64,000 bases of DNA from Variovorax sp. ZS18.2.2 (GCF_024701975.1 NZ_JANLNM010000003.1:578840-642839); one strand, 5' to 3'; positions 28,007 through 37,302 are shown, counted from the first letter of the stretch. The notes: a model not told the origin generated them from the sequence alone. A program made the numbers and translations.

Positions 28007-28798
28007 TCAGTCCATCAACTGGGGAATGGCGGGCACGGCCTGCTCGGGGCCCATGGCGGAATAGCCGCCGTCCACCGCGTAGTCGGCGCCGGTCACGAAG
28101 CTCGCGTGGTCCGAGCACAGGAACAGCACCACCTGCGCCACCTCGTCCGGATCGCCCACGCGCCCGAGCAGGTGGAAGGGCGCGGCCACGCGGTCGGTCT
28201 TGGCGCGGTCGTTGCCGCTCAGGCGCTCCATCACGGCCGACCAGGTCCAGCCCGGCGACACGCTGTTCACCCGGATGTTGTCTTGCGCGAGGTCCATCGC
28301 CATGTTGCGGGTGAGCTGCGCCATCGCGGCCTTGCTCACCGGATAGAGCCAGCGCCCCGTCTGCGCCACGCGCGACGAGATGCTCGTGAAATTGACCACC
28401 GCCCCGCCGCCGGCCGCCACCATGTGCGGATGCGCGGCCTGCAGCATCGCCACCGCGCTCGCCACGTTCACGTTGAACGAGGTGAGCCAGTCGGCGCGCG
28501 GCGACTTGAAGCCGTCGTCCACATAGGAGCACGCGAGGTTGACGAGAAAGTGCACTCCGCCGTGCCGCGCGGCCGCCTCGGCCACACAGGCGTGCACCTG
28601 CGCGTCGTCGGTGATGTCGGTGCGGACGAACCGCACGCCGGCGCCGAGCGAATCGGCGAGCGCCTGGCCGTTGTCGGCATCGATGTCGGCGACGACGACC
28701 TTCACGCCGGCCGCGTGCAGCGCGCGCACCACGCCCACGCCTATCAATGTGGCGCCGCCGGTGACGATGGCGCTCTTGCCTGCGAGTCCCTTGAACAT
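28007..28798 (-). CDS. SDR-family oxidoreductase with atypical motifs
   Basis: 263 residues, first gene of the sty operon. The cofactor loop reads TGGATLIGVG, where the usual third Gly is Leu, and the NNAG segment reads NLACS. The catalytic Ser (VNFTSISSRV), Tyr and Lys (YPVSKAAMAQL) are present, as is NSVSPGWTWSAVMERL. It probably oxidises or reduces an intermediate made by the StyA pair, such as a diol or alcohol, but the substrate is not known. Confidence 0.88.
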   Translation of the reverse strand: MFKGLAGKSAIVTGGATLIGVGVVRALHAAGVKVVVADIDADNGQALADSLGAGVRFVRTDITDDAQVHACVAEAAARHGGVHFLVNLACSYVDDGFKSPRADWLTSFNVNVASAVAMLQAAHPHMVAAGGGAVVNFTSISSRVAQTGRWLYPVSKAAMAQLTRNMAMDLAQDNIRVNSVSPGWTWSAVMERLSGNDRAKTDRVAAPFHLLGRVGDPDEVAQVVLFLCSDHASFVTGADYAVDGGYSAMGPEQAVPAIPQLMD

Positions 28799-28981
28799 GA
28801 CGCTTGCTCTCCTCGGTTGGTCGATCGGACAGACCCTGTTGGCCTGTGGAGCGAACGTTACGAGGGGGCGGGCTCCTGGAGAGTCCCGAAAACGCAGGCG
28901 ATGTCCCTGGCGCGCAGGTCTTTGCCGAGGGGAGGCCCGAATTGTGGGCGGGGATGGTTTTTGCTACGGTGCCTTCGCCCC

Positions 28982-29989
28982 ATGGAAACCGTCACCACCC
29001 CATCGCTGCCGCTGCAGCGCTACCGGCTTTTCGAGAGCCATGACATGGACGAGGCACGCGAAAGCGTCGCCCGCGTGTTCTGCCCGCACGGGCTGGTGAT
29101 GCTGAAGCCGCGCACCGAACTGGACGCCTGCCACCACAGCGCGCGGCTGCACCGGGACGTGAGCCTCAACTACGTGCAGTACGGGCCGGGCGTGCAGATC
29201 GACCCCGGCTATCTGCAGGACTTTTTTCTGCTGCAGATTCCGCTGCGCGGCGGCGCCGAGATCCGTTGCGGCGCGCAGCAGGTGGACGCCACGCCCCGTC
29301 TCGCCTCGCTGCCCTCGCCCACCGAACCGCTTTCGATGCGCTGGGCCGACGACAGTCCGCACCTGATCGTGCAGTTGGCACGCTCCGCGCTGCTCTCCCG
29401 GCTCGAATCACTGCTGCAGGCGCCTGTGGGGCAACCGCTGGTGTTCGACCTTGGCGTGCCGCTGGACAACCCCGTGCTGGCGCCGCTGGTGCATTTCATC
29501 GACTACCTGCGGCTCACGCTCGATGCGGGCAATGCGCTGCAGGCCGGCAGCCCGTTGGCCGAGCATGCGGAGGCGTACCTGATGTCCAGCCTGCTGATGT
29601 CGGCGGGGCACAACCACTCACGAGCCCTCGCCGGAGACGCCCGGCGGCGCCTGCTGCCGCGTGTGGTTCGCAGGGCGCAGGAATACATGGCGGCCAATGC
29701 GGAGCTGCCGCTTTCGTTGGCCGACATCTGCCGCGAAGTCGGCTGCAGTGCGCGCGCGTTGCAACTGGCGTTTCGCCAGCATGCGGGGCAGGGGCCGATG
29801 GAGTTTCTTCGCGAGACCCGGCTCGACAAGGTGCGGGCCGAACTGCAGTCATCGGCCGGCGCTGCCGGAACCGGCGTGCGCGAGGTGGCGCAGAAGTACG
29901 GGTTTCTTCACCTCGGGCACTTTGCGGCGCAATACCGTGCGCGCTTCGGGGAGCGGCCGTCCGAGACTCGGGGATTGCGCGGATCTTGA
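28982..29989 (+). CDS. AraC-family activator of the sty operon
   Basis: 335 residues. The N-terminal ligand-binding half matches the AraC-binding-like family of catabolic activators (HHSARLHRDVSLNYVQYGP, FFLLQIPLRGGAEI). The C-terminal double HTH has LSLADICREVGCSARALQLA and VREVAQKYGFLHLGHFAAQY. It is divergent from the SDR-styA1-styA2B-hydrolase operon across 183 bases. The start at 28982 follows family length. It most likely activates that operon in response to an aromatic substrate. Confidence 0.9.
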   Translation: METVTTPSLPLQRYRLFESHDMDEARESVARVFCPHGLVMLKPRTELDACHHSARLHRDVSLNYVQYGPGVQIDPGYLQDFFLLQIPLRGGAEIRCGAQQVDATPRLASLPSPTEPLSMRWADDSPHLIVQLARSALLSRLESLLQAPVGQPLVFDLGVPLDNPVLAPLVHFIDYLRLTLDAGNALQAGSPLAEHAEAYLMSSLLMSAGHNHSRALAGDARRRLLPRVVRRAQEYMAANAELPLSLADICREVGCSARALQLAFRQHAGQGPMEFLRETRLDKVRAELQSSAGAAGTGVREVAQKYGFLHLGHFAAQYRARFGERPSETRGLRGS

Positions 29990-30121
29990 TGTACGGCCGG
30001 GGCGCTGGCGGCATGCAGAGGTCAACAAGGTCATTGAGCGGGTGATCGCAGCAATGCAGGTCAAGGGGGCGACGGTTACCCGCCGCGGTGGTCCCGACCG
30101 ACGAGACGCCCGTCCGCAGCC

Positions 30122-31027
30122 TCAGGGCAGGTTCGCCGCGCGGATGCTGTCGATCAACTGGCGCAATCCCGGCGGCATCTGCCGGCGGCTGGGGTAGTAG
30201 ACAAAGAACGGAACCCCGACTGCGGCCCACTCCGCCAGCACGACCTCCAGCTTCCCCGCCTTGAGCTCCTCGCTCACGCGTCGCTCCAGGCAGTAGGCCA
30301 GGCCGACACCGTCGATCGCGGCCTGCACCGAGGTCTCGGTCTCGTTGACGCTCATGGGACCGGGAACGTCGATCTCGCAAGCCTCGTTGCCGCCGCCCAG
30401 TTCCCACTTGTAGAGCGAGTTGTCGCCGATGCGCATGCGCACGCAGGCATGCCGCAGCAGGTCCGTGGGCTGCGAGGGGCGGCCGTGACGCGAGAGATAG
30501 TCCGGCGAGCCGACGACCACCCAGCGCAGCGGCCGCGTCAGCGCCACCGCCACCATGTCCTGCGGCACGGTGCCGCCGTAGCGGATGCCGGCGTCGTAGC
30601 CATCGGCCACGATGTCGACCAGGCGGTCCTCGACGGTGATCTCGAGCTGCACGTCCGGATAGGTCGCAAAGAAATCGGGAAGCACCGGACCCACCAGAAG
30701 CCGGGAGGCATCGCGCGGCACGTTGATGCGAAGCCGCCCAGCGGGCACGCCGCGGTAGACATCGAGCTCGCCCAATGCATCACCGATGGCCTGGAAACCT
30801 CGTTCCAGCTTGTCGGCGAGCGCGCTCCCCGCAGCGGTCGGCACCACCGAACGGCTGGTGCGATTGAGCAGCTTCACGCCCAGCCGCGTCTCCAGGTTCT
30901 TGATCGAATGGCTCAGCGCGGAAGTGGTGAGGCCGAGTTCAATGGCCGCCTGGCGAAAGCTGCGCCGGCGCGCGACCGCCACAAACACATTCAGGTCGGC
31001 CAGTTCGGAGCGGGTAAAGGCTGGCAT
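30122..31027 (-). CDS. LysR-family regulator
   Basis: 301 residues. HTH: SELADLNVFVAVARRRSFRQ, TTSALSHSIKNLETRLGVKL, LNRTSRSVVPTAAG. The effector domain is of the CrgA-like group (GRLRINVPRDASRLLVGPVL, DGYDAGIRYGG). The start at 31027 (MPAFTRSELA) fits the family; the frame continues upstream to 31129 without similarity and would overlap the divergent gene. It is the likely regulator of the aldo/keto reductase gene read the other way. Confidence 0.92.
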   Translation of the reverse strand: MPAFTRSELADLNVFVAVARRRSFRQAAIELGLTTSALSHSIKNLETRLGVKLLNRTSRSVVPTAAGSALADKLERGFQAIGDALGELDVYRGVPAGRLRINVPRDASRLLVGPVLPDFFATYPDVQLEITVEDRLVDIVADGYDAGIRYGGTVPQDMVAVALTRPLRWVVVGSPDYLSRHGRPSQPTDLLRHACVRMRIGDNSLYKWELGGGNEACEIDVPGPMSVNETETSVQAAIDGVGLAYCLERRVSEELKAGKLEVVLAEWAAVGVPFFVYYPSRRQMPPGLRQLIDSIRAANLP

Positions 31028-31121
31028 CCGTGACTCCGTGGTTGTGCCCAGTTTAATGGGGCGTTGAAATCCATTCATCGCCCTTTTGACTAGATTCAAA
31101 GCATTCTTTTCAACGGATGAC

Positions 31122-32111
31122 ATGACCATGGAAACGCTTCAGATCGAAGGTATTGCGACACCCGTCTCGCGCGTCGCGCTCGGCACCTGGGCCATCGGCG
31201 GCTGGATGTGGGGCGGCACGGACGACGCCCAGTCCATCGCGACGATCCGCGCTGCCGTCGACTCGGGCATCAACCTCATCGACACTGCGCCGGTCTATGG
31301 ATTCGGTCACTCGGAAGAGGTCGTCGGCAAGGCCCTGGAGGGCCTGCGCGACAAGGCCGTGATCGCGACGAAGGCGGGCCTGGACTGGCCCGACGGGTCG
31401 GTGCGGCGCAACGCGACGGCGGAACGCATCCGCACGGAGGTGGAGCAGTCGCTGCGCCGGTTGCGCACCGACCGCATCGATCTCTACCAGATCCACTGGC
31501 CCGACCCGCTCGTGCCGCACGACGAGACCGCTGCGCAGCTGGAGAGGCTCCGGCGCGAGGGAAAGATTCTCGCCATCGGCGTGAGCAACTATTCGCCGTC
31601 GCAGATGGAGAGCTTCAGCCGCAAGGCGCCGCTGGCCACGGTGCAGCCGCCCTACAACCTGTTCGAACGAAGCATCGAGAAAGACGTGCTGCCCTACGCC
31701 AGGCAGCACGGCCTGACGGTCCTCGCGTACGGCGCCTTGTGCCGCGGCCTGCTGTCGGGCCGCATGAGCGCGGCCACCGTCTTTCCCGGCGACGACCTTC
31801 GCAGCGGCGACCCCAAGTTCCGGCCGCCACGCTTCGACCAATACCTGGCGGCGGTCGATGCGCTGGAGCGCTTTGCGCGCGAGCGCCACGGCAAGTCGGT
31901 GCTGGCGCTGGCGATACGCTGGATCCTCGACCAGGGACCGACGATCGCGCTATGGGGCGCACGCCGGCCCGACCAGCTCGCCGGCGTCGATGCAGCTTTC
32001 GGCTGGAAGCTGAGCGACGGCGATCTGCGCGATATCGATGCGTTGTTGGCCCAGCACATCACCGACCCCGTCGGACCCGAGTTCATGGCGCCGCCGGCGC
32101 GGCAGGGCTGA
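31122..32111 (+). CDS. Aldo/keto reductase
   Basis: NAD(P)H-dependent oxidoreductase, about 329 residues. TIM-barrel motifs: SRVALGTWAIGGWMWGG, NLIDTAPVYGFGHSEEVVGK (Asp and Tyr of the tetrad), VIATKAGLDWP (Lys), DLYQIHWPDP (His), and IGVSNYSPSQME. ATG codons at 31122 and 31128 are both possible; 31122 has ACGGA upstream. It is first in a run with a 3-hydroxyisobutyrate-dehydrogenase-like gene only four bases downstream. Confidence 0.92.
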   Translation: MTMETLQIEGIATPVSRVALGTWAIGGWMWGGTDDAQSIATIRAAVDSGINLIDTAPVYGFGHSEEVVGKALEGLRDKAVIATKAGLDWPDGSVRRNATAERIRTEVEQSLRRLRTDRIDLYQIHWPDPLVPHDETAAQLERLRREGKILAIGVSNYSPSQMESFSRKAPLATVQPPYNLFERSIEKDVLPYARQHGLTVLAYGALCRGLLSGRMSAATVFPGDDLRSGDPKFRPPRFDQYLAAVDALERFARERHGKSVLALAIRWILDQGPTIALWGARRPDQLAGVDAAFGWKLSDGDLRDIDALLAQHITDPVGPEFMAPPARQG

Positions 32112-32115
32112 TCGC

Positions 32116-33015
32116 ATGGCCAGGCAGATCGGCTTTGTCGGCCTGGGGTCGATGGGTTCCGCCATTGCGCGCAACCTGATCGACGACGGCCACACGCTTC
32201 ACGTCTTCAACCGCAGCCCGGCAGCCGCGGAGCCATTGCGCCAAGCGGGCGCCAGCGTTGCGGCAAGCGCCGCCGAGGCCGCACGCACGGCTGATGTCGT
32301 CTTCACGATGGTGGCGGACGACGCGGCCGCGAACGCCATCACCTTCGGCGAGGCCGGCCTGCTCGCCGGCCTGAAACCAGGCGCGCTGCACATCGCCATG
32401 AGCACCATCAGCGTGGCAACCGCACGGGAGCTCGCGGCAAGGCATCGCGAGGCAGGCATCGGCTTCGTCTCGGCACCGGTGTTCGGCAGGCCGGACGCGG
32501 CCGCCGCGCGCAAGCTCTTCATCATGGCGGCAGGCCCGGACGAGGACCTGGAAGTCGCCGTGCCTCTGCTGGAGCAGCTCGGCCAGTCGATAGGCATCGT
32601 GGGCACGGACCCGTCGCAAGCCAACCTGGTGAAGCTGATCGGCAACTTCATGCTCTCGGTCGTGATCGAGACCTTGGGCGAGGCCTGCGCGGTGGCAGGC
32701 AGGGCGGGCATCGATCCGATGCATCTGGTCGATCTGCTGACCAGCGCGAACTTCAACGCGCCCCCGTACAAGATCTACGGCGCCTTGATTGCGTCGCAAC
32801 GCTTCGAGCCCGCCGGCTTTTCGCTGCCTCTCGGGCAGAAGGACAACCGCCTGATGCTGGCCGCCGCCGAAGCGCTGGGCGTGTCGATGCCGCTGGCGAG
32901 CCTGGTGCGCGACCGCTTCCTTGCGGCGCGCTCGCACGGTGCGGGCGAAGGGCACGACTGGTCCGCCATCGCGCTGTGCGCGCTCGCGGAGGCGGGTCTG
33001 GACAAGCGTCGGTGA
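32116..33015 (+). CDS. 3-hydroxyisobutyrate dehydrogenase-family NAD(P) oxidoreductase
   Basis: 299 residues. Rossmann motif QIGFVGLGSMGSAIARNLID, substrate segment FVSAPVFGRPDAAAARKLFI, catalytic-lysine helix NLVKLIGNFMLSVVIETLGE, and QKDNRLMLAAAEALGVSMPL. Members act on beta-hydroxy acids or reduce succinate-semialdehyde-type compounds. It follows the aldo/keto reductase by four bases, implying a shared transcript. The substrate is not evident. Confidence 0.92.
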   Translation: MARQIGFVGLGSMGSAIARNLIDDGHTLHVFNRSPAAAEPLRQAGASVAASAAEAARTADVVFTMVADDAAANAITFGEAGLLAGLKPGALHIAMSTISVATARELAARHREAGIGFVSAPVFGRPDAAAARKLFIMAAGPDEDLEVAVPLLEQLGQSIGIVGTDPSQANLVKLIGNFMLSVVIETLGEACAVAGRAGIDPMHLVDLLTSANFNAPPYKIYGALIASQRFEPAGFSLPLGQKDNRLMLAAAEALGVSMPLASLVRDRFLAARSHGAGEGHDWSAIALCALAEAGLDKRR

Positions 33016-33020
33016 CGGCC

Positions 33021-33233
33021 ATGAAGCCTCAGCTCGTCGTTGCCGCAGCTGCCTTTCTGGTGGGGCTGTGCTTCATGGCCTCCGGCCGGAAACTGTGCAG
33101 CTACGGCTGCTGGGTCGACGACGCGATCGGGCTGCTGTTGCCTGCTTCGTGGCAATGGCTCACGGGCGGGCTGCCATGGATTGCGGTGGGCGTGCTGCTG
33201 GCCGCACACGCGATGCGATCCCACACCAAATGA
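33021..33233 (+). CDS. Small membrane protein, unknown function
   Basis: 70 residues with two hydrophobic spans (LVVAAAAFLVGLCFMASG and WIAVGVLLAAHAM) separated by a Cys-containing loop (KLCSYGCWVDDAIG). The start lies five bases after the previous stop, so it rides on the same transcript. It is not recognised; coding is supported only by position and hydrophobic pattern. Confidence 0.55.
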   Translation: MKPQLVVAAAAFLVGLCFMASGRKLCSYGCWVDDAIGLLLPASWQWLTGGLPWIAVGVLLAAHAMRSHTK

Positions 33234-33268
33234 AGCGCGGCGTGCGCTTGCCTCAACTTCAAAGACTC

Positions 33269-33838
33269 ATGACCGACAACGCTCTCAAGCCCCGCCTTCT
33301 CGGCATCTCCGGCAGCCTGCGAAAGGGCTCCTTCAATACCGCCATCCTCGCGAGCCTTGGAGCATCCGTCGAAGAGCGCGCAACCCTGCAGATCCTGCCG
33401 TTGAACGACCTGCCACCCTACGACCAGGATGCCGATACCACCACCCCGCCGGATGCGGTGATCCGTCTGCGTGCGGCCATCGACTCGGCGGACGGGCTGG
33501 TGATTGCATCGCCCGAATACAACCACAGCATCTCCGGCGTGCTGAAGAACGCGCTCGACTGGGCATCGCGTCCCTTCGGCCAGTCGGCGCTGAGCGGCAA
33601 GCCCGTGCTCACGCTGACTTCGTCCACCGCATTCACTGGCGGCGTGCGCGCGCAGGCCCAGCTGACCGAAGTGCTGACCGCGATCGCGGCGAGGCTGGTG
33701 CACCGGCCGCAGACGGTCATCGGCTCGGCCCACCAGAAGATCGTGGAAGGCCGGCTCGTCGACGAGGCCACGCTGGGGTTTCTGCAGGACGGCGTCGACG
33801 ACCTTCTGCGGCTGATCCGGCGTGGCTCCGCTGCCTGA
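33269..33838 (+). CDS. NADPH-dependent FMN reductase (ArsH/ChrR-like flavoprotein)
   Basis: 189-residue flavodoxin-like protein. FMN-phosphate loop RLLGISGSLRKGSFNTAI, active-site segment IASPEYNHSISGVLKNALDW, and the FMN loop TSSTAFTGGVRAQ. Members reduce quinones, chromate or azo dyes with NADPH. The start at 33269 (MTDNALKP) gives the usual length. It is last in the LysR-linked redox cluster. Confidence 0.92.
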   Translation: MTDNALKPRLLGISGSLRKGSFNTAILASLGASVEERATLQILPLNDLPPYDQDADTTTPPDAVIRLRAAIDSADGLVIASPEYNHSISGVLKNALDWASRPFGQSALSGKPVLTLTSSTAFTGGVRAQAQLTEVLTAIAARLVHRPQTVIGSAHQKIVEGRLVDEATLGFLQDGVDDLLRLIRRGSAA

Positions 33839-33898
33839 AACCCGACGACCAGATCCCGCCTGGTTTCGGAGTTCGGTCACGCAACTCCAGCAAACCGC

Positions 33899-34369
33899 AT
33901 GAACTCTCAGGCGACCGACGACGCATCGCTCGACCGTACGCCAGTGGAAGGCTGGAGCGAGGCCGGCGACGTGGCTTTCCACGTGCGCGAGCCGGCCGCG
34001 CGCTCGGTGTCGGTCACCACCGTCGCGGTGCGCGAGGGCATCGACCCCGAGGCGCTGCGCACGCTGGCGCGAGAGCGCTTCCAGGTGGGCATTGCGGGCG
34101 GCCTCGGCAGCCTCGCGGGCCGGATCTTTCGCATCGGGCACCTGGGCGATCTCAACGCGCCGATGGTGCTGGGCTGCCTGGCCGGAGTGGAGGCCGCCAT
34201 GCAGGCCCGCGGCATTGCACACGGCCCGGGCGTGGCGCGCGCGGTGCATATGCTCGCTGGCCTCAAGACCACCCCGCCCCCGGGGCCGCTGTGTAGGCGG
34301 CCCGCTGCTGCACAACTCAGAACTTGTACTTCACTGTCAGCGTCGCACTGCGCGGCGCCTGGTAGGTGA
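33899..34369 (+). pseudogene. C-terminal remnant of a class V aminotransferase
   Basis: An open frame whose middle 90 residues match only the last part of class V aminotransferases of the serine/alanine-glyoxylate type: RERFQVGIAGGLGSLAGRIF, RIGHLGDLNAPMVLGCLAGV. The PLP-binding domain, roughly 270 residues, is absent, and nothing in the 60 bases upstream continues it. After about residue 120 the frame runs into the 3' end of the convergent TonB receptor gene, so its tail is probably not native. Confidence 0.72.
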
Positions 34370-36506
34370 TCTGGCTGTACGCGTCGAACATGCCGTAGTA
34401 CTTCCTGTTGGTGACATTGTTGATGTTGAGCTGGGCAGACAGCTGCGGGGTGAACTCGTAGCGCGCCATCAAGCTCACCAGCGCGTAGGCGCCCTGGTCG
34501 ATCCGCCGCGTCACGCCCAGGGGGTCGACCGTGTTGGTGTAGGTCCGGCCTTGCCAGTTGACGCCACCGCCAACGGTCAATGCGTTCCATGCACCGGGCA
34601 GGCGGTAGGTGGTGAACAACCGCAGCAGCTTGCGCGGGTAGATGCTGTTCACGTCTTCCCCGCTCGAGTCCTTCAAGCGGTACTGGGTGTAGCCTGCGCT
34701 CACGTTCCAGCCGCGGGCCAGCTCGCCAGTCAGCTCCAGTTCGAAGCCGTTGCTGGTCGCGCCGTCGGAGGCGCGATACGCGGTTTCAGGCAGACCACCC
34801 AGGCCGGTCAGCCGATCGGTGGTGGCAACGGCCAGGTTCTCCTGCTTGATGTGGAACACAGCGGCCGAAGCGTTGACGCGGCCGTCCAGGAATTCGCCCT
34901 TGACACCGGTCTCGAAGCTCTTGCCCTTGATGGGGTCGATGTAGGTGCCGTTGATGTCGCGTGCGTTCTGCGGCTGGAAGATGTCGGTGTAGCTGGCGTA
35001 CACCGACAGTTCCTTGCTGACGTCGTAGACAAGGCCCGCGTACGGCGTGACTTCGCTGTTGTACTTCAGGCGGTACGGGTTGCTGTAGATGTCGTCACCC
35101 TTCCTCTGGTAGTTGGTGACGCGCGCGCCGACGATCAGCTTGAGCGGGTCGGTGATGTTGAAGCGCGCCGCGCCGTAGACGGCGTCTTGCGTGGTCTCGC
35201 TCTTGCCGTAGTACTTCAGCGGCCCCCAGACGGGCTCGGGGTACGAACCGGTCCAGTTGTTGAAGTCGGTCGCCATGCCGAACGACGGCGTGGCGGAGCG
35301 GTCGTTGGCGAGGAACTTCTGCTTTGAACTCGTATAGCCGAACGCCAGCTCGTGGTCGCGGCCGAACAGCTTCACGGTGCCGCTGCCCTGCGCGCTGAAG
35401 TCGTCCTGCTTCGTGCGCACGTTGTACGAAGCGGCGAACGCGGACATGCCCAGGCCAGTGTAGATGCTCGGCGCGCCCGAGAGGTACAGCAGGTACGAAT
35501 CCGCCTTGCGGTCGCTGCGGTTGTAGCTCAGCTTGAGCTTCCAGTCGTTGGAGAACCGGTGCTCCAACGAGGCAAAGTAGGTGTCGTAGTCGGTGCTCCA
35601 GCGTGTCCAGTCGGCGGCGCTGGTCTTGGAGGTGCCCCAGTTCGTGCGGATGCCCTCGCTGTACCAAACCGGCAGGCCACCCCACATGGGGCCCTTGGTG
35701 TCGAACTTCTGGCGGCTGAAGCCGGCCGTGAGCAGCGTGCGGGGACCCAGGTCGGCCTCGAAGGTGGCGAAGAGGGTGCTGTTGTTGGTGCTCAGTCCGC
35801 GGATGTAGCTGTCTTTGTCGGCGTACTCGCCGACGATGCGGGCGCGCACCGTCTTGGCTTCATTCAGCGGCGTCGACAGATCGAACATCGCACGGCGCTC
35901 GTTCCAGCTGCCGACATCCAGTTCGACGCTGCCCGTAAACACTTTGCTGGTGGCGCGCTTGCGCACCAGGTTGATGGCCGCCGACGGGTCGCCGGCGCCG
36001 GTGGTAAGGCCCGTTGCGCCGCGCACCACTTCCACACGGTCGTAGGTGGCGAGGCTGGTGAAGACTTCACCCGAGCTCCATGGCTGCTCCCAGGTGGTGG
36101 GCACGCCGTCGATCAGCAGGGTGTTGATGTCGAAACCCCGCGCGGTGAACTGGCCCCGGCTGGTTTCGTACTGGTTGACGGACACACCGGTCGTGTTGTT
36201 GATGACGTCGGTGATGGTCTGCAGGCGTTGGTCGTCGATGCGCTGCCTGGTCACAACGGTCACGGACTGCGGCGTTTCGCGCAGGCTCATGCTCAGCGGA
36301 GTGGCCGTTTTGGATGCGCCCGTCGTGTAGGAGCCCGTGCCCTCCGTCGTCTCGGTCTGCCCGGTGGCCTCCACCGTGATGGCAGGAAGCGTGTCCTTGG
36401 TCTCCTGCGCCGCCACCAATGCCGGAATGGCCATGGCAATGCACATGCTGAGCTGTGTGAGCCGGCCGCGTGCATCGGAATGGAACGGCTTGTTTACCCT
36501 CTTCAT
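34317..36506 (-). CDS. TonB-dependent siderophore receptor
   Basis: 729-residue outer-membrane receptor of the FhuE/FpvA type. Signal peptide (SMCIAMAIPALVAA), TonB-box region (LPAITVEATG), plug (SLRETPQSVTVVTRQRIDDQ, GFDINTLLIDGVPTTWEQPW, DRVEVVRGATGLTTGAGDPS) and a 22-strand barrel ending in the usual aromatic TLTVKYKF. There is no N-terminal STN domain, so it does not signal to a sigma factor itself. The start at 36506 has AGGA upstream; the frame above it is not signal-like. A Fur box lies about 100 bases upstream. Confidence 0.94.
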   Translation of the reverse strand: MKRVNKPFHSDARGRLTQLSMCIAMAIPALVAAQETKDTLPAITVEATGQTETTEGTGSYTTGASKTATPLSMSLRETPQSVTVVTRQRIDDQRLQTITDVINNTTGVSVNQYETSRGQFTARGFDINTLLIDGVPTTWEQPWSSGEVFTSLATYDRVEVVRGATGLTTGAGDPSAAINLVRKRATSKVFTGSVELDVGSWNERRAMFDLSTPLNEAKTVRARIVGEYADKDSYIRGLSTNNSTLFATFEADLGPRTLLTAGFSRQKFDTKGPMWGGLPVWYSEGIRTNWGTSKTSAADWTRWSTDYDTYFASLEHRFSNDWKLKLSYNRSDRKADSYLLYLSGAPSIYTGLGMSAFAASYNVRTKQDDFSAQGSGTVKLFGRDHELAFGYTSSKQKFLANDRSATPSFGMATDFNNWTGSYPEPVWGPLKYYGKSETTQDAVYGAARFNITDPLKLIVGARVTNYQRKGDDIYSNPYRLKYNSEVTPYAGLVYDVSKELSVYASYTDIFQPQNARDINGTYIDPIKGKSFETGVKGEFLDGRVNASAAVFHIKQENLAVATTDRLTGLGGLPETAYRASDGATSNGFELELTGELARGWNVSAGYTQYRLKDSSGEDVNSIYPRKLLRLFTTYRLPGAWNALTVGGGVNWQGRTYTNTVDPLGVTRRIDQGAYALVSLMARYEFTPQLSAQLNINNVTNRKYYGMFDAYSQITYQAPRSATLTVKYKF

Positions 36507-36608
36507 CTTGTGTGTCCTGTTGGAAAGCGCTGCTGAAAAACTCGGAATCCCGATCTCCAGCCCACTCTGCCGAGCGACATAGTTCACTAAAGGATTCAAA
36601 GATTAATC

Positions 36609-36627
36609 AATAATGATACTCATTTAC
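36609..36627 (-). promoter_or_regulatory. Fur box of the siderophore receptor gene
   Basis: aataatgatactcatttac matches 15 of 19 bases of the Fur consensus. It lies in the promoter region of the receptor gene, so repression by iron is expected. Confidence 0.75.
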
Positions 36628-37228
36628 AATTGAAAATATGGTCGGCTGAGATGCCCGTTGGCAACACGCAACGCACGCCAATTTCCTCCTCACTCTTGAA
36701 GTAGCTCATTCATCGGCGCTGGAGGCGAGCGCGTCGGCGACAGCACTGAGCCCGGGCTCATTGCACGAAGTGGGCTGCGCGAGCTTGAAGATGTGGAGGC
36801 CGAAAGCCGAGGTCATCGGGGGCCACAAGCGGCGGTGCGCCTGTATACGGGCTGGGGTTTGGTTGGCTTGCACCGGCAGGGCTAGCCCAAGCAACGCGCC
36901 AAGCCTACGGTGCCCTAGACCGTACACGCAGACCGTGCCTGTACAAAGCGGGCCAAGGTGGCCCAACTGAGCACGAGAAGAAAAGGGGGTAAAAGAAAAG
37001 GGGGTAAAACACCCGTACTGTCCGCAAACCCGCATGGATATCGGGTTGCCGGCGGAGAGTGTGGCCGCCATATTATAAAAACAATGCCGCCCGATAGCAA
37101 CCAGCAAAGTACAAAAAACCTTTGGCCGCAAGCACTTGCAAAAAGCCAGCACCCAATAAAGCCCAACAGGGGTTTTTGTCGTCCAGCTCAAATAATGGGC
37201 AAAAGCATAGGCATGTTTTTAGGGCTGC
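36628..37228. other. Gene-free stretch at left end of the island
   Basis: About 600 bases without a convincing gene between the Fur box and the integrase leader. It changes from receptor-promoter DNA to AT-richer DNA and holds the tandem 15-base repeat at 36979-37008. The left island junction probably lies here. No tRNA gene was found. Confidence 0.5.
36979..37008. repeat. Tandem direct repeat, 2 x 15 bases, near integrase
   Basis: agaaaagggggtaaa occurs twice back to back, about 300 bases upstream of the integrase start. Integrase or excisionase arm-binding sites often look like this (inference). Confidence 0.7.
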
Positions 37229-37253
37229 ATTTGGTAAAATTGGTCTACCAAAT
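37229..37253. promoter_or_regulatory. Inverted repeat in integrase promoter region
   Basis: atttggta-9 bases-taccaaat is a perfect 8-bp inverted repeat, 50 bases upstream of the integrase ATG. Likely operator. Confidence 0.5.
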
Positions 37254-37302
37254 TGCACCGTAAAGGGCACCCGCCCAACAAGGCGCAGCTACGCCCAAAA
37301 AC

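Noticed and set aside
36700..37302. tRNA gene as integration target
   Set aside because: No cloverleaf or T-arm-like segment could be found next to the integrase.
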